From Primulina eburnea (Eukaryota > Streptophyta > Magnoliopsida > Lamiales > Gesneriaceae), in contig NC_133103.1 of NCBI RefSeq assembly GCF_022965805.1, positions 52,030,386 to 52,094,385 of the forward strand: DNA of 64,000 nt, written 5' to 3'. The notes under the pieces were generated by a model. It searched no databases and was not told where the DNA came from. It saw nothing but the letters and a program-made list of their open reading frames with translations. This document shows, piece after piece, positions 1-10,739 of this stretch; the first letter of the stretch is position 1; each line of letters begins with the position of its first letter. Made by a program: the position numbers and the translations under genes.

Positions 1-1034
1 AAAAACAATGTATCATCCGCGAACTGTATATGTGATACTTCCACCTTATCTCGGCCCACTTCATACCCTCTTATGCAATTCTCTTCTTTTGGTTTGTCAA
101 CCAATCTTCCCAAAACATCGACAATCATATTGAACAAAAATGGTGATAAAGGGTCTCCCTGTCTAAGTCCTCTAAATGCTTTAAATTTCCCCCTTGGTCT
201 CCCATTAATCATGATTGAAAACGAAACATTAGACAAGCATCCTCTTATCCATCCTCTCCATCTTTCCCCGAAACCCTTCTTTCGTAATACGAAATCCAAA
301 AAATCCCATTCAACATTTTCATAAACTTTTTCAAAATCAATTTTCAAAACCCACCCTTTATCATTTTTTTCCTCCCTTCTTTCACCAACTCATTCGCAAT
401 CAAACAACAATCCAGTATCTGATTTCCCTCAACAAATGCGTTCTGTGATTCAGACAATGTATGTGACAACAGTTTTTTCATCCTTGTAGCCAACACATTT
501 GCTATTATCTTGTATAAAACTCGTAGTGAGGCTAATGGGTCTGAGATCTTTTACCTTTAACGAGTCATGTTTCTTTGGTATCAGACATATGTACGATTCA
601 TTGGTCAACCCATTAATGATCTCCCCTTCATAGAATTCTGCAAATACCTTCATTAAATCGCCCTTGACTACATCCCAACAATCCTGATAAAGAGCCAAAA
701 TATAACCGTCGGGCCCCGGTGCTTTAAACATGTCACACGCAAACACCGCCTTGAAGAATGTTTGTTGGAGTTCAGCCCTCATATCATCACCGATAGGTGT
801 CCATTCCACTCTTTCAATCCCAAATCTTCTCACATCTCTATTACTGTACAGTTGTTGGAAATAATCAACAATGAATTGGACAATTTGAATCTCATCTTCT
901 ATAATCCCTCCATCATCCATTTCCAATTTACAAATCATGGACTTTGTTTTTCGGTGGTTTAGTAAGGAATGGAAGAATTTGGTGTTGTAGTCTCCTTCTT
1001 TTAACCATTTAATCTTTGCTTTTTGATATAACAT
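1..1034 (-). pseudogene. LINE ORF2 reverse transcriptase domain (partial, frameshifted)
   Basis: The minus-strand translation shows the RT landmarks in order: APGPDG (about 725-705), the LRPISL block (about 550-530), a KIDFEKVYENVEWDFL block carrying the motif A aspartate (about 360-310), GLRQGDPLSPFLFN (about 170-129) and FADD (23-12), the catalytic motif C with F replacing the usual Y. The reading frame shifts near 515-530, just after LRPISL, and continues in another frame to the window edge. The thumb and RNase H parts would lie left of the window. The domain copies LINE RNA into DNA at a nicked target. This copy cannot make a full-length enzyme. Confidence 0.9.
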
Positions 1035-1072
1035 TCTGTTTAGTCAGCACACCAACTCTTCCAACTCCAATT

Positions 1073-1717
1073 TTATTTTATTTTTTCAGCCACCCCTTCC
1101 GCATTCTCCCTCCCCTCACTCTCCATTTCATCCAATCTCATAATTCTATTTCGCATTTCTGCCTCCCTCATGTCAATCTTCCCGAACTCCTCGTCGTTCC
1201 ATACTTTGATATCATCCTTAATATTCTTAAGTTTTTTCATGAATTTATATCCCTCCCATCCTTGAACTTGCTTGCTAGTCCACCACATAGAAAATTTATC
1301 CTTAAAACCCTTATGTTGCAGCCACATGTTCTCGAATCTGAATGGTCAAGGTCCCCATTTAAGTTTTTGTGTTTCCAATACAATTGGAAAATGGGCCGAA
1401 GTGATGCGAGGCAAAACAAATTGTTTATGATATGGAAATAATTCCACCCACCCTCCCAAAAACAAGAATCTATCAATCTTGCTGCAAATTGGTATAGCCC
1501 TAAAATTTGACCATGTAAATTTCGCATTCAGTAACGGTGGATTTCACAATTCCAATTCCTGAATCAACATATCAAAACAAGCCATACTTGTTGTTTGTGA
1601 GTGGCTATTTATTTTCTCGGTCAAATATCTCACAACATTGAAATTCCCTCCCAAACACCACATATCCCCACACAAAACTCTCAAACCAGCAAACTCATCC
1701 CAGAATTTATGTCGCAA
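1073..1717 (-). pseudogene. LINE ORF2 endonuclease C-terminus and linker, frameshifted
   Basis: Two overlapping minus-strand open stretches (1527-1237 and 1327-1073) carry the parts that join the endonuclease to the RT in plant LINEs. One is a FENMWLQHKGFKDKF-like block followed by W-rich residues. The other is a helical stretch ending in VWNDEEFGKID, after which the RT begins at 1034. The switch of frame near 1330-1380 shows at least one indel. The stretch 1530-1717 is more decayed. Assignment rests on position and on the resemblance of these blocks to remembered plant LINE proteins. Confidence 0.75.
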
Positions 1718-2065
1718 TCATGCTGTGCATGGTCCATATACTGCTGTAAACCACCAACTATCTAAATCTTTATTTTTGTCTATACATATCGAAACTGTGA
1801 ATTCTCCAATCATATTATCCGTGATGGATACCACTCTCGGATCCCACATAACCAGAATACCCGCTGATGCTCCAATCGAGGGTAAATGAACCCAATCAAC
1901 AAACCTTGATTTCCACACGCTGGATATAAATCTTCTATCAATCAATTCTTTTTTTGTTTCTTGTAGAATAACTAAGTCGGGTTTCTCCTTGCGTAGCATA
2001 TCTCGATTCAATCCTCTCCTCGTTGCCGACCCTCCACCTCTTATATTCCAAGAAACAATCTTCAT
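1718..2065 (-). pseudogene. LINE ORF2 N-terminus: APE-type endonuclease domain (truncated)
   Basis: The 115-residue open frame starts MKIVSWNIRGGG and includes the LVILQETK block. In exonuclease-endonuclease-phosphatase proteins these carry the metal- and phosphate-binding residues (the N of WNIRG and the E of QETK). GILVMWDP and WWFTAVYGP blocks follow in family order, and the frame breaks right after VYGP. The start codon overlaps the ORF1 stop as ATGA (ORF1 TGA at 2064-2062, ORF2 ATG at 2065-2063). The domain nicks target DNA to prime reverse transcription. The catalytic D/H region further on is lost to a frame break. Confidence 0.85.
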
Positions 2066-3123
2066 CGAAACACTTTTTCTCCCATTTGACTTTTTCCATC
2101 TTTATTCAACCCATCCCCTATCTCCACCTTTTTGACTCCCATCATCTTCAAACAACAGTAATCTCCATCTTTTTCGGACAATTTCATCATTCCCCCACTG
2201 TCCCTATCATCCTCGTGGATTTTCATTCCTGGCATACCCGACTTTTCACCAACCACAAGACCTCCATCACCCTCAATATACCTCCCCTCCCCCGAATTTT
2301 TATTGAAAGAAAATTCTGAAGAATGAATTGAAGGATTGGAAAAGTGAAAATGCGACGAAGTATTTTTGTTGTGTACCTTATCCGAAGGTGATGCAAAGAG
2401 ATCCCCTATGTCCTCCAAACCCAAGCTTTTGTGTGTCGTTGTATCCGAGCTGATAGACATATGAGTCCCCATGTCGCTAAAATCACTATCTTCTTCAAAG
2501 CCATGATCTTGATCGTTTATAAAATCCTGGTCCTCCCATGTGGCATCATGTTCCTTAAGCAATGGTTGTTGATCCAGCCACTGTAGCTTGCTCTTTGTTG
2601 TTGCTTCATCTTGTGTATTAAACCAATCATGATTTGTCCTTGATTTTCTTCTAGTACAAACAACCTCGAAGTTCTTTTCCTGTTTACTTATGTCCTCTGG
2701 AGAACCGCAATGCCTTGTATTCTCATTCGCTTTGTTGCTCATGGATTGGACTATTCCTTTGTTGAAGTCATCCACTCCTTTCGGACTAACCCTTTTGAGA
2801 ATTTTGATTTGTTTGCGCCCTCTCAATGGTTCTGAGCCAAACACTTTATTACCCTTTCCCCCTTCCTTTCTTGTTTTGTAAACATCTTCCTGTTGTTTCC
2901 CGACAAACACTTCCATCCCTTGGACGATCTTTGTATTGCTATATTTCCCTTCTTGGTGTTTTAAATGGACTTCTCGACCCAACACCGCATGTATGCCAGT
3001 GTTTTTTTGTTGGCCAGCTTCCCCATCCCTTATAATCTGTTTATATCCTGTTTTGGTCTTCGAATCCTTAAATTCTCCTACTTGTTTAAAATTTCCAGCG
3101 TCCTCCTCAATTGGTCTTTTCAC
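2062..3123 (-). pseudogene. LINE ORF1 C-terminal region (gag-like, low complexity)
   Basis: This is a 353-residue open frame rich in K, D, S and G with no folded domain that I recognise. It directly precedes the ORF2 endonuclease and shares an ATGA overlap with it, which is where LINE ORF1 sits. Plant LINE ORF1 proteins usually begin with a DUF4283-like RNA-binding domain and a CCHC knuckle. Neither is visible, so this appears to be only the disordered C-terminal tail left after 5' truncation. The frame has stayed open for over 1 kb, so this copy may be fairly young or the region may tolerate change. Confidence 0.65.
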
Positions 3124-3175
3124 TCTGCCTCAACCTGCTATCACTCTAGCACCATCAATTACTACATGTGCATAG

Positions 3176-4010
3176 AATCTTTTCATTTTTATTCAGCTGC
3201 AAGGCTGTTTTCTAGTTTCCTTATGGAAAATTTGTTCTCCTATTGCAGCATAACATTTACTAATTCCTAAAGAAAGATTGTTTCTCATAAAAACACCCCT
3301 AATGAAAATTATATAATTCAATTTGCTCAAATCTCTTTGTTTTTTTATCCCCTTGAATTGAGCTTGATAGATTGCAAAGGTTCATTGCTTTGACCATTGG
3401 CCTATGAGAAGTGTCACTACACGAATTAAGCATGTTTGTCAATATGTTATACTCAATATTTAGATCAAATTCAATTATCAAGGTAAAAAGTAGATTCAGA
3501 TTGTTCATTCGCTTCCATAACACAAAAAACCACCAATGGTGACCACTTCCAATGATCCCTTCTATTCGGTCAATATGCTGCTTGTATATGCCACAAATCG
3601 GCTGTGGAAGCTAACAAAGAATTCTCTAGTGAAGTTATATAAAAGACTTGACTGGTTTTTGTGATTGATGACATGATTGATTGGTTGGAAGGGAGATAAG
3701 AGGAATTGGATGAATAAAGAGATTCAGGAAAAAAATACATTGAATAGACAAGAGCTCTGATATCATGTAGAGTGTAGAAATCTGATACTTTTAACTATGT
3801 TTTGAAAATTTAGACACTTGAGTTATATGGACATTTGTCATCTAAAAAAAGTAGCAAAATAACCTAACCAAATATACATCTCAAACAGTTTCCCATTTTA
3901 AATTAATTGTTGACAAGAGCTGGAAAATCTAGTTTTTCCTTTTGATTTATACCCGCTTTTTTCTTTTCAACTATTTTGATAAATGGTAACTATGTAATGC
4001 TATGCCCTAG
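3176..4010. other. Non-coding stretch between LINE and MRE11 exons
   Basis: I see no supportable gene here. Near 3752-3768 the string GAGCTCTGATATCATGT is the reverse complement of an initiator-Met primer-binding-site-like sequence (ACATGATATCAGAGCTC). This suggests a short minus-strand LTR/TRIM remnant. If MRE11 is a real gene interrupted by the LINE, this is intronic sequence. Confidence 0.4.
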
Positions 4011-4170
4011 ATAAAATTGATGATTCTGAACGGCTTCGACCACAAGAGCTGAATCAACAGAACATTGAAGCCTTAGTTGCCGAGAGTAATCTGGTAATAG
4101 ATTGAATCTTATCCCTTCTTTTTCTTTTTTTTATACTTTCGAATCAAATCCTCAGTTGGATCCAGAACAT

Positions 4171-4492
4171 TGAAACCAAACTTGATCCAATGATTACTGT
4201 CAAAGTTTTTATACTTGAAAAGGGTTTTTAAAAAATTAAGATTAAGAATATGGCTCGGCTCCAACACCGTTTGTGCTGTTTATTTCCATTTGCTCCCATT
4301 TAATACAATGACAGTAAATATATTACTCTCGGTGTTTATGTTATGTGCTTTTTGTGATCTTTTATCTGGACCCACTTTCACCATATAATTTTTCAGAAAA
4401 TGGAGATACTCCCTGTCAGTGACTTGGACGTTGCATTACACAATTTTGTCAACAAAGATGATAAAATGGCCTTTTATTCCTGTTTGCAATAT
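4171..4492 (+). repeat. 322-bp tandem duplication in MRE11, copy 1
   Basis: This copy runs from TGAAACCAAACTTG to TTTGCAATAT and reappears at 4718-5039, offset 547 bp, with no difference that I could see. It includes intron sequence, a splice acceptor and most of the exon that starts at 4397. Here the exon continues normally to YNLEETR and a GTAAGT donor. Confidence 0.95.
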
Positions 4493-4717
4493 AACCTTGA
4501 AGAAACTCGCGTAAGTGCTGTATCTTTATTCTCAATTTGTCTTGTGACATTCCTGCTTGTTGTGTAGTAGTACAATTATTATCATTGCCCAACTTTCCCT
4601 GGCCCCCGCTGCTGCCTTCTCTTTTCTTTACTCCAATTCAATTCTCCTTTGAAATTTATTGTGTGAGTGATATCGAAGTTTTTTATCCGGCTTTCTGATT
4701 GAACTGATCCGATAAGC

Positions 4718-5039
4718 TGAAACCAAACTTGATCCAATGATTACTGTCAAAGTTTTTATACTTGAAAAGGGTTTTTAAAAAATTAAGATTAAGAATATGG
4801 CTCGGCTCCAACACCGTTTGTGCTGTTTATTTCCATTTGCTCCCATTTAATACAATGACAGTAAATATATTACTCTCGGTGTTTATGTTATGTGCTTTTT
4901 GTGATCTTTTATCTGGACCCACTTTCACCATATAATTTTTCAGAAAATGGAGATACTCCCTGTCAGTGACTTGGACGTTGCATTACACAATTTTGTCAAC
5001 AAAGATGATAAAATGGCCTTTTATTCCTGTTTGCAATAT
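4718..5039 (+). repeat. 322-bp tandem duplication in MRE11, copy 2
   Basis: This is the second copy of 4171-4492. At 5040 it is fused directly, in frame, to a later exon segment (SSTLKQTTLD) instead of continuing to NLEETR. The right breakpoint therefore joins two exon interiors and deletes the exons that normally lie between them. Confidence 0.95.
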
Positions 5040-6522
5040 TCCAGTACATTAAAGCAAACAACATTAGACGCAGCCCTGAGTTTACGTCCTTCACGAAGGT
5101 CAGTTTTATGTTCTAGAGTCTAGAGGCTGCCTTTTGATTTGTTATGTTTTAATCATGAAAATGCTTTCAACTTTTCATTTCTGTGAGGAATTTCTACATG
5201 ATATTTATTTCCCTAGATCTGCATCAACTGTTACATCAGCTTCGGTTCAGAGTTTGGCTGATGATGAGGACATCGTGGACTCAGATTCAAATGACGAAAC
5301 TGAGAAATTTGACTCAAGATATTGATGGTAGTTCGGTATGGACAAACTCTCAAGTTATTTCTCTAACTGTAAGTTTTTTTGCTTTTACTTGTTTAATTCT
5401 GGGTCATAATTTGTATGTTTGAGGGATGATGCTCTACCTCTCCAAGGCAAGGGAAGAAAAAAGCTACTTCAAGGAGAAGGGGTAGAGGATCTGCCACAGC
5501 CTCTAAGAGGGGAAGAAAATCAGATAACTCTTCTGCTTCTCTTCAAAGATTGCTTACTAGTAGAGACCACGACGACTACGACGACGAAATAGTGAAGAAA
5601 CTTAGTACACCTCAACCTCGGGTAATTGATATATACTACTTTGAATGGAACACTCGTGTTTCTCGATTTCTTTGCTCATGTTTCTTTACTATGGTTTACA
5701 AGTCGAAAAAATGGAAACTAGTGCTATTCCGAGTATGACATGCCCGCGTTCCTCTGCCCTCTTAGATATGTGTATTTATTATAGATCTCACAAGTGCAAT
5801 TGAATATATGGATCTTAATTTGCTTATTTTTGCTTGACAAATTAATTAAGATTGTGCTTGAATTTATGAATTTCATTTGGAGGGTGGAGAGATTTGATTT
5901 GGGAAAATTTTTAGGATGAATTTCAAATGAGACTTATCTCACTATTGAAATTGCACGAGTTCGATATGGAGTTTACCTTGAATTTCACTTTATGTTTTAT
6001 TCATCAAAACAAGATAAGAAATTTGAAATTCATCATTTCAAATCCATCCAAGCACAACTTGAGAAAGAGTTCAACTGGTGATGACTCAAAAGAAACAAGT
6101 GCGCTAAATCTTTGGTTTTTGGGAGACCTGGCATCCCGAAATGGAATCCCACGAGTCATTTCTTGGTGTTTAACCCCCGTGTGACTGACTCTGTACTTCC
6201 GATTTTTTCCAACATGTATACGTGGATCATATAGAAATTTATAAATTTAAGCCTCCGAAGTTTTATTATTATTGCTATGACTTTTTAATTTTATTTTTTT
6301 TGTTTGTGTAGGTGACAAAAAACTACGGCGCTTTAAGAAGAAGGTAGCTAACTTTCCCTGAGATATCCCAGATGGACGCAACAACATGAATCCATGTGAG
6401 TCGAGAATCATTACAATGAGCTGGGGTAGCTTTAATGTCATATATATTGGTGTAAATGATCGTGGTTCAAAATTCAAATGGCACTCTTCCTATATTTCTA
6501 TTGCAACAATTAATGTTGTGTA

Positions 6523-7959
6523 TGTGAAAACCCGAAATCTTGCAACGAGAAAATCTATATGTCATAGGAAATTTCAGATCATTTTTGACATAACATTTTT
6601 TTAGTTCCATACAATCATAATCATGAAAATTTGAATAATCATTGTCCCTTCATTACTGACCATTTATCACTATATGGAAGTGCACCAATCTTGGAAGAAA
6701 TTAATGCAGCCAAAATCACTCTCCATTTGCACTTAAGGAAAACCAAAATCACTCATGAATCTCGGGTGTGTATCTTGAATCAAGAAGAGGCCACGTTCAT
6801 TCGGGAGAGAAAAGTGCAATCATCACGTTGATTAAGCAATCAACGACATTCTTGGAGTAACACGGGCTTACCTTTATAGTTGATTATTCAAGCATATATA
6901 AGAAGAAAACTCCCCCCCCCCCCCCCCCAATAACTTCAAGAATTCGAAATTTAGCATTTGCAGCATCCTAGTCGAAGCTCTACCGCAACCTTGTTCGAAC
7001 GAAGTTCTTTTAGCATGTCTCTCTAGCGCCTTAATCCAAACGAAATCAAGTAAGTGGGCTTTTGCTATGTATTTCTTTGTAACTTAAACTTTGTATAAGT
7101 ATTTCATGACATACGTCTATGTGTGTCAAATCATTTTCGGAAAATGCTATTATATATTTTATAAAATCTCGATCAATGTACGATATGTTCTTCTATTTCC
7201 AATGTTCTTTGATTCTGCTGAGTTCATTCAAAAATTCCGATAAGTGTTGTTTGATACATCTGATTCTGTGGTGTACTGTTATGATTCGAGTGGGATATGG
7301 AACGACGATTGTAAATTTTATATGGCCCCATCAGTGGGTATAAAACTGTGTTTCGGCCCCCATCAGTGGGTATAAAACTGTGTTTTGGCCTCACCCCTTA
7401 GAGGACTAACATATTGGGGACAATTTGACCATGGAAAACGAGATGAGTAACAGTGTTTTCGCTTGTTCTGATTCGTTCTGTTCTGAATTGTCTGATAATC
7501 TCCGTTTTTCGATTCTGATCTGATCTGATATAAGATACTATGTTTTGAAAAATCAGTTTGCAATATGGGTTTTAAATTATATTTATATGTATTTGTGGTA
7601 ATCGATCGGCCCCCACTTGCTGAGTGTTTCCCAAACACTCACCCCTTACATTTCTCCCCAGATAAGAATGAAGATCAAGTAGACGAGGATGAAATAAGAC
7701 ATGCTTTGGAGTTGGTGAGGAAGTTTTGAGATATGAAGATTTCTCGCTTATGTTCTTCCTAAGTTTCGATTTAAGTTGTACACTGCTTCTGTACATTTTA
7801 TTTCGTTTTGGAATTTATTACTGTAAGACAAGATTATTTTGAGTTATTTATGAAATAGACTGGTTTTGGTTTATACTGAACTACGAGGCTTGTTGTTTGA
7901 CGATTATGTGATTGTTGAACAACGCCGGTGTCGACTAACCCCGGTCTCGGGGCGTGACA
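6523..7959 (+). mobile_element. Solo LTR (1437 bp) with 5-bp target-site duplication GTGTA
   Basis: The element begins TGTGAAAACCCG and ends GGGGCGTGACA, so it has the TG...CA ends of an LTR. It is flanked by the direct repeat GTGTA at 6518-6522 and 7960-7964. No gag-pol, primer-binding site or second LTR is next to it, so it is a solo LTR left by LTR-LTR recombination. A TATATAAG at 6895-6902 sets the orientation as plus. The style of the 3' end recalls Ty3/gypsy LTRs, but the lineage is inferred. It sits about 175 bp downstream of the MRE11 stop codon. Confidence 0.88.
6895..6902 (+). promoter_or_regulatory. Putative LTR TATA box
   Basis: TATATAAG lies about 370 bp into the solo LTR and is followed by a 17-nt C tract at about 6912-6928. 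Its position suits the U3/R promoter of an LTR. There is no evidence that it is active. Confidence 0.45.
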
Positions 7960-8426
7960 GTGTATTACTTGGAATTTTTTTGGAGGTCATTGTTATCGCT
8001 ACTCTTTTTTGTATTATGACCAAAGCATGACTCGTTGATTCTGTTACTTGATTACTTTATATAGTTTAATTTATATACGTAAGATGTGAGGACTGAGACT
8101 GTCGTTGCCTGAGTTAGTATCGCCATTTCACGCAACGGAGTTAAGATTAAATTTTAAAACAATTTTATATTTTTCATCCAAACAATTTACGAGGTAAAAA
8201 ATGTTAAGTTATATTTAGATGTATGAATTTGGAGTTGGGAGTTTCAAGTTTATAATAACAAATCTATAATTTTGTTTAGATAAATTTATTTTAAATCTCG
8301 ATTTGAATATTTTTTTAAATTTAAATTATCTAATCCGAATACAACCAAGTGTGTACTTGCACTACTTAAACCATATTTAATTTACTCAAAAGGGGGCCAT
8401 ATTATTCAACTTGGGCGGGCAAATAA

Positions 8427-8588
8427 ATCCGAATTGAACCCGCAAATATTAACGTGCAGGCTATAACCACGTCCTCTTTCAGGTCTGAGTGGTGGTTAAT
8501 CGATATATCCGAATTGAACTCGCATATATTAACCTGCAGGCTATAGCACCACGTCCTCTTTCAGGTCTGAGTGGTGGTTAATCGCGTA
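8427..8588 (+). repeat. Tandem duplication, about 80-bp unit x2
   Basis: ATCCGAATTGAAC at 8427 and again at 8507 starts two units that share the block TCCTCTTTCAGGTCTGAG and end in GGTGGTTAATCG. They differ by a few substitutions and a 2-bp indel. No coding content was recognised. Confidence 0.85.
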
Positions 8589-8949
8589 ATCGCGTCGGTC
8601 GCTGGAGGCAAACGGTGGGCACCCCGTACCTTTGGAATAGCTCAATATCAGGTAGACATCATCAGCTACAATCATTAAAGATTATTTATTTTAGCATGAA
8701 TTATGAAGTTCGCGGTTGATGCAGCGTTTAAATTGCTGTTTTTCGTTTTATTTCAAAAAGGGATTTAGTTTGTTTTATTAATCTAGGGTTGAATTGAGTA
8801 TGAACAAGTTTTCTTCAGATTTTAGAAGATCTATACCTACGTAAATTTTAAAGTCCCAAATAGCGGCCGGTAGTCCAACCCTAGAAAAGTTTCGTATTTC
8901 GTGTGTAATTTACCTGAGCGAAAAGTGGTTCTCAAGTAACTTACCTTAC

Positions 8950-9267
8950 CTGAACATTTGATGTCATCAAAGACATCATCTTGAGTTCGTAAACTGGCCC
9001 CAAAGCCACCGTTTTCTCAGCTCTACTGCGTGGGTTTCCCGCAAAACCATTCTTGGAAATTTTCCCAACACTTGGACACTTCAAAACTTGTTTCCGCTGC
9101 TCCTCATTGATCTGATCATTGGATTTCTTAAAGGGTGGAGTGACTGAAGCTCCCACGCTTGGTGGTGTGGCCTTTATGGAATTAAATATGTGAAAACAGT
9201 TGGCGTCTGAATGCTGAAACTTAGCTAACATGGTGGATTTTGGGAACACGGAGATAAATTCACAGAG
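8950..9267 (-). other. Possible orphan internal exon, unrecognised
   Basis: The minus strand has an open stretch of about 106 residues bounded by a good acceptor (GGCTTTCAG before 9267) and a good donor (TTCAG/GTAAGG at 8950). The predicted peptide contains STMLAKFQHSDANCF and SRAEKTVALGPVYEL. Codon-like composition and splice signals on both sides make it look like one exon of a multi-exon gene. I recognise no family, and I could not follow it into neighbouring exons in phase. It may be a relic exon or chance. Confidence 0.3.
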
Positions 9268-9669
9268 CTGAAAGCCAAACGAATTCAACGGAGAATGAAG
9301 GAATTTATTTATATTACCTTGAAATCCATCAAAAAAAATTCATATAAAAGAACCTATCAAATTATAATTTGTTATTATACAAATCATTTACAAATTTTAA
9401 AACAAAAGAAGATATTTTTATTCCCAAAAAATATGCCAACCTTATATTTTAATAGTCGTTAAATTTTTTTATGAATAACAATTAATTTGTTCTAAAATTT
9501 TCAAATAAATAAATTTGTAAATAATCTATGAGCAGTCATTTAATTATACCAATTTTTGCGTATCGAACCACTCAGTATGTTGAGACTGGAATGAGGAAGT
9601 GGTGCGTTGTCATTTTCCTTCATTTGAAGCTGAGTTCATTCTTGATATCTTGTTAAGTTAACATATTTT

Positions 9670-10730
9670 GGATGATATAAGATATTGAAAATGGGAGCTA
9701 AAGGTCTATGTTCGGTTAAATCTGGATATCTTCTTGAAACTGATTGTTACGATACTTTGGATTCGCAAATTTCTTACTCATTGGAATCGTGTGGAAATAT
9801 ATTTGGAAACTTCGTATTTCCCAAAAGGTTCGAATATTGTTTTAGTGTGCAATTCATGATTTTATTCCTATTGAATTGGATTTGTAGAAACATCATCTTC
9901 ATGTGAGTGGATGTTGTATGCTTTGTAGAGCCCAATAAACATCTACGAGTCATTGTTTAATTTTCCGACCCTTGGTGCACAAGGTACGGAAAGAATACTG
10001 ATATCTAGTCATGTTTAAAGAAGTGTAGTAAATCGTCTTTTATTGATTGTGCTCTATCGTTGAGGGATATCATGTCAAAGACCGAGTTTAAGTTTTGACA
10101 GAGTTTGAGTTTTATGTGATATGTGCTTGGGCTATATGGAAAGAGCTATGCCGATTCAAACATGAGCATCATAAGCAACGATTTTCGATTAAGGTTGATT
10201 GGGTGCGGTTTTACTTGGATGAATTTCGGAAAGCCACAAAAATCTAAGTGTGATTATAGATCTGGATAATCATCAACTCATAGAGAAAATGTGGATAAAC
10301 CTCCAGTGAGATGTTTTAGACTTGATCTGGATGCATGGTATAATGAGTTAAGTCACTGCTTTAGTGTGGGTGTTGTGATTCGAGATCATCTTGGCTCGGT
10401 TTTTGTTGCTTCTGCTAGAGGTATTTGTCATTTAGGATCGTTTTTGCTGCAGAATTGAGTGCTATATATCATGGTATGTTGCTTGCTCTTCAAGGTGAGT
10501 TTAATCTAGTTCGAGTTTGTTTGGATTCTTCCTTAGCTGTCCAAGCAGTGACCTCAACTTCTCGAAATCTAAGCTCTAAAAGTAATTCTGTTTTGAATAT
10601 TTTAGCTCTCTTAGCACATGATATGTTTGGTAGTTTTGTCATGTCGGTAGAAATGCGAACAAATTGGTGCACCGCCTTGTGCAATTTGCCTTCTCTAATC
10701 TTCCACCTATAGATTTATGCGATTCTAAAA
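9670..10730 (+). pseudogene. LINE 3' fragment: zf-RVT remnant and RNase H domain
   Basis: Decayed frames give VKSGYLL (about 9715-9735, typical of the zinc-binding region after plant LINE RTs). Next comes WAIWKELCRFKHE (about 10130-10170). Then RCFRLDLDAW, GVVIRDHLGS, AELSAIYHGMLLAL and LDSSLAVQAV (10310-10550) form an RNase H-like (RVT_3) domain, with the AE and LDS acidic positions visible. It ends near an A-rich run at 10728. Frameshifts and stops lie throughout. This is a 5'-truncated LINE tail, separate from the LINE at 1-3175. Confidence 0.75.
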
Positions 10731-10739
10731 AAAAACATT

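Larger units (their letters stand above)
1..3175 (-). mobile_element. 5'-truncated LINE (L1-type non-LTR retrotransposon), decayed
   Basis: Read on the minus strand, this holds in order the C-terminal part of a LINE ORF1 (about 3123-2062), an APE-type endonuclease (2065-1718), a linker (about 1530-1035) and a reverse transcriptase (1034 to the left edge). That order is diagnostic of plant L1-type LINEs. The RT is cut by the window edge, so the RNase H region and poly(A) end lie to the left. The N-terminal half of ORF1 is absent, so the copy is 5'-truncated somewhere near 3125-3200. I found no clean target-site duplication at that end. Several frameshifts make it non-autonomous. It lies just upstream of, and antisense to, the MRE11 exons, possibly inside an MRE11 intron. 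Confidence 0.9.
4011..6347 (+). pseudogene. MRE11: MRE11 3' exons: truncated, internally duplicated copy
   Basis: Exons read by eye are 4011-4093, 4397-4510, 4944-5098, 5217-5329, 5447-5621 and 6312-6347. They encode the end of the MRE11 capping region (LNQQNIEALVAESNL, then VSDLDVALHNFVNKDDK), a LKQTTLD block, an acidic stretch, a basic RGRG-type tail (about 5460-5510) and the conserved ending TKNYGALRRR. MRE11 is the nuclease of the MRN double-strand-break complex. The N-terminal phosphoesterase exons are not in the window; they could lie left of the LINE or be absent. Lesions: the exon at 4397 is repeated inside a 322-bp duplication; about 100 residues expected between YNLEETR and KQTTLD are missing; and an in-frame TGA sits at 5323-5325, although splice phases around it still match. 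A damaged copy is most likely; an assembly artefact is possible. Confidence 0.88.

Noticed and set aside
5134..5422. Two overlapping plus-strand frames treated as separate small genes
   Set aside because: One of them is the acidic exon of MRE11 (5217-5329) with intron on its left. The other is a different frame of the same DNA.
6631..6831. 66-residue plus-strand frame
   Set aside because: Falls entirely inside the solo LTR (U3 region), with no known domain.
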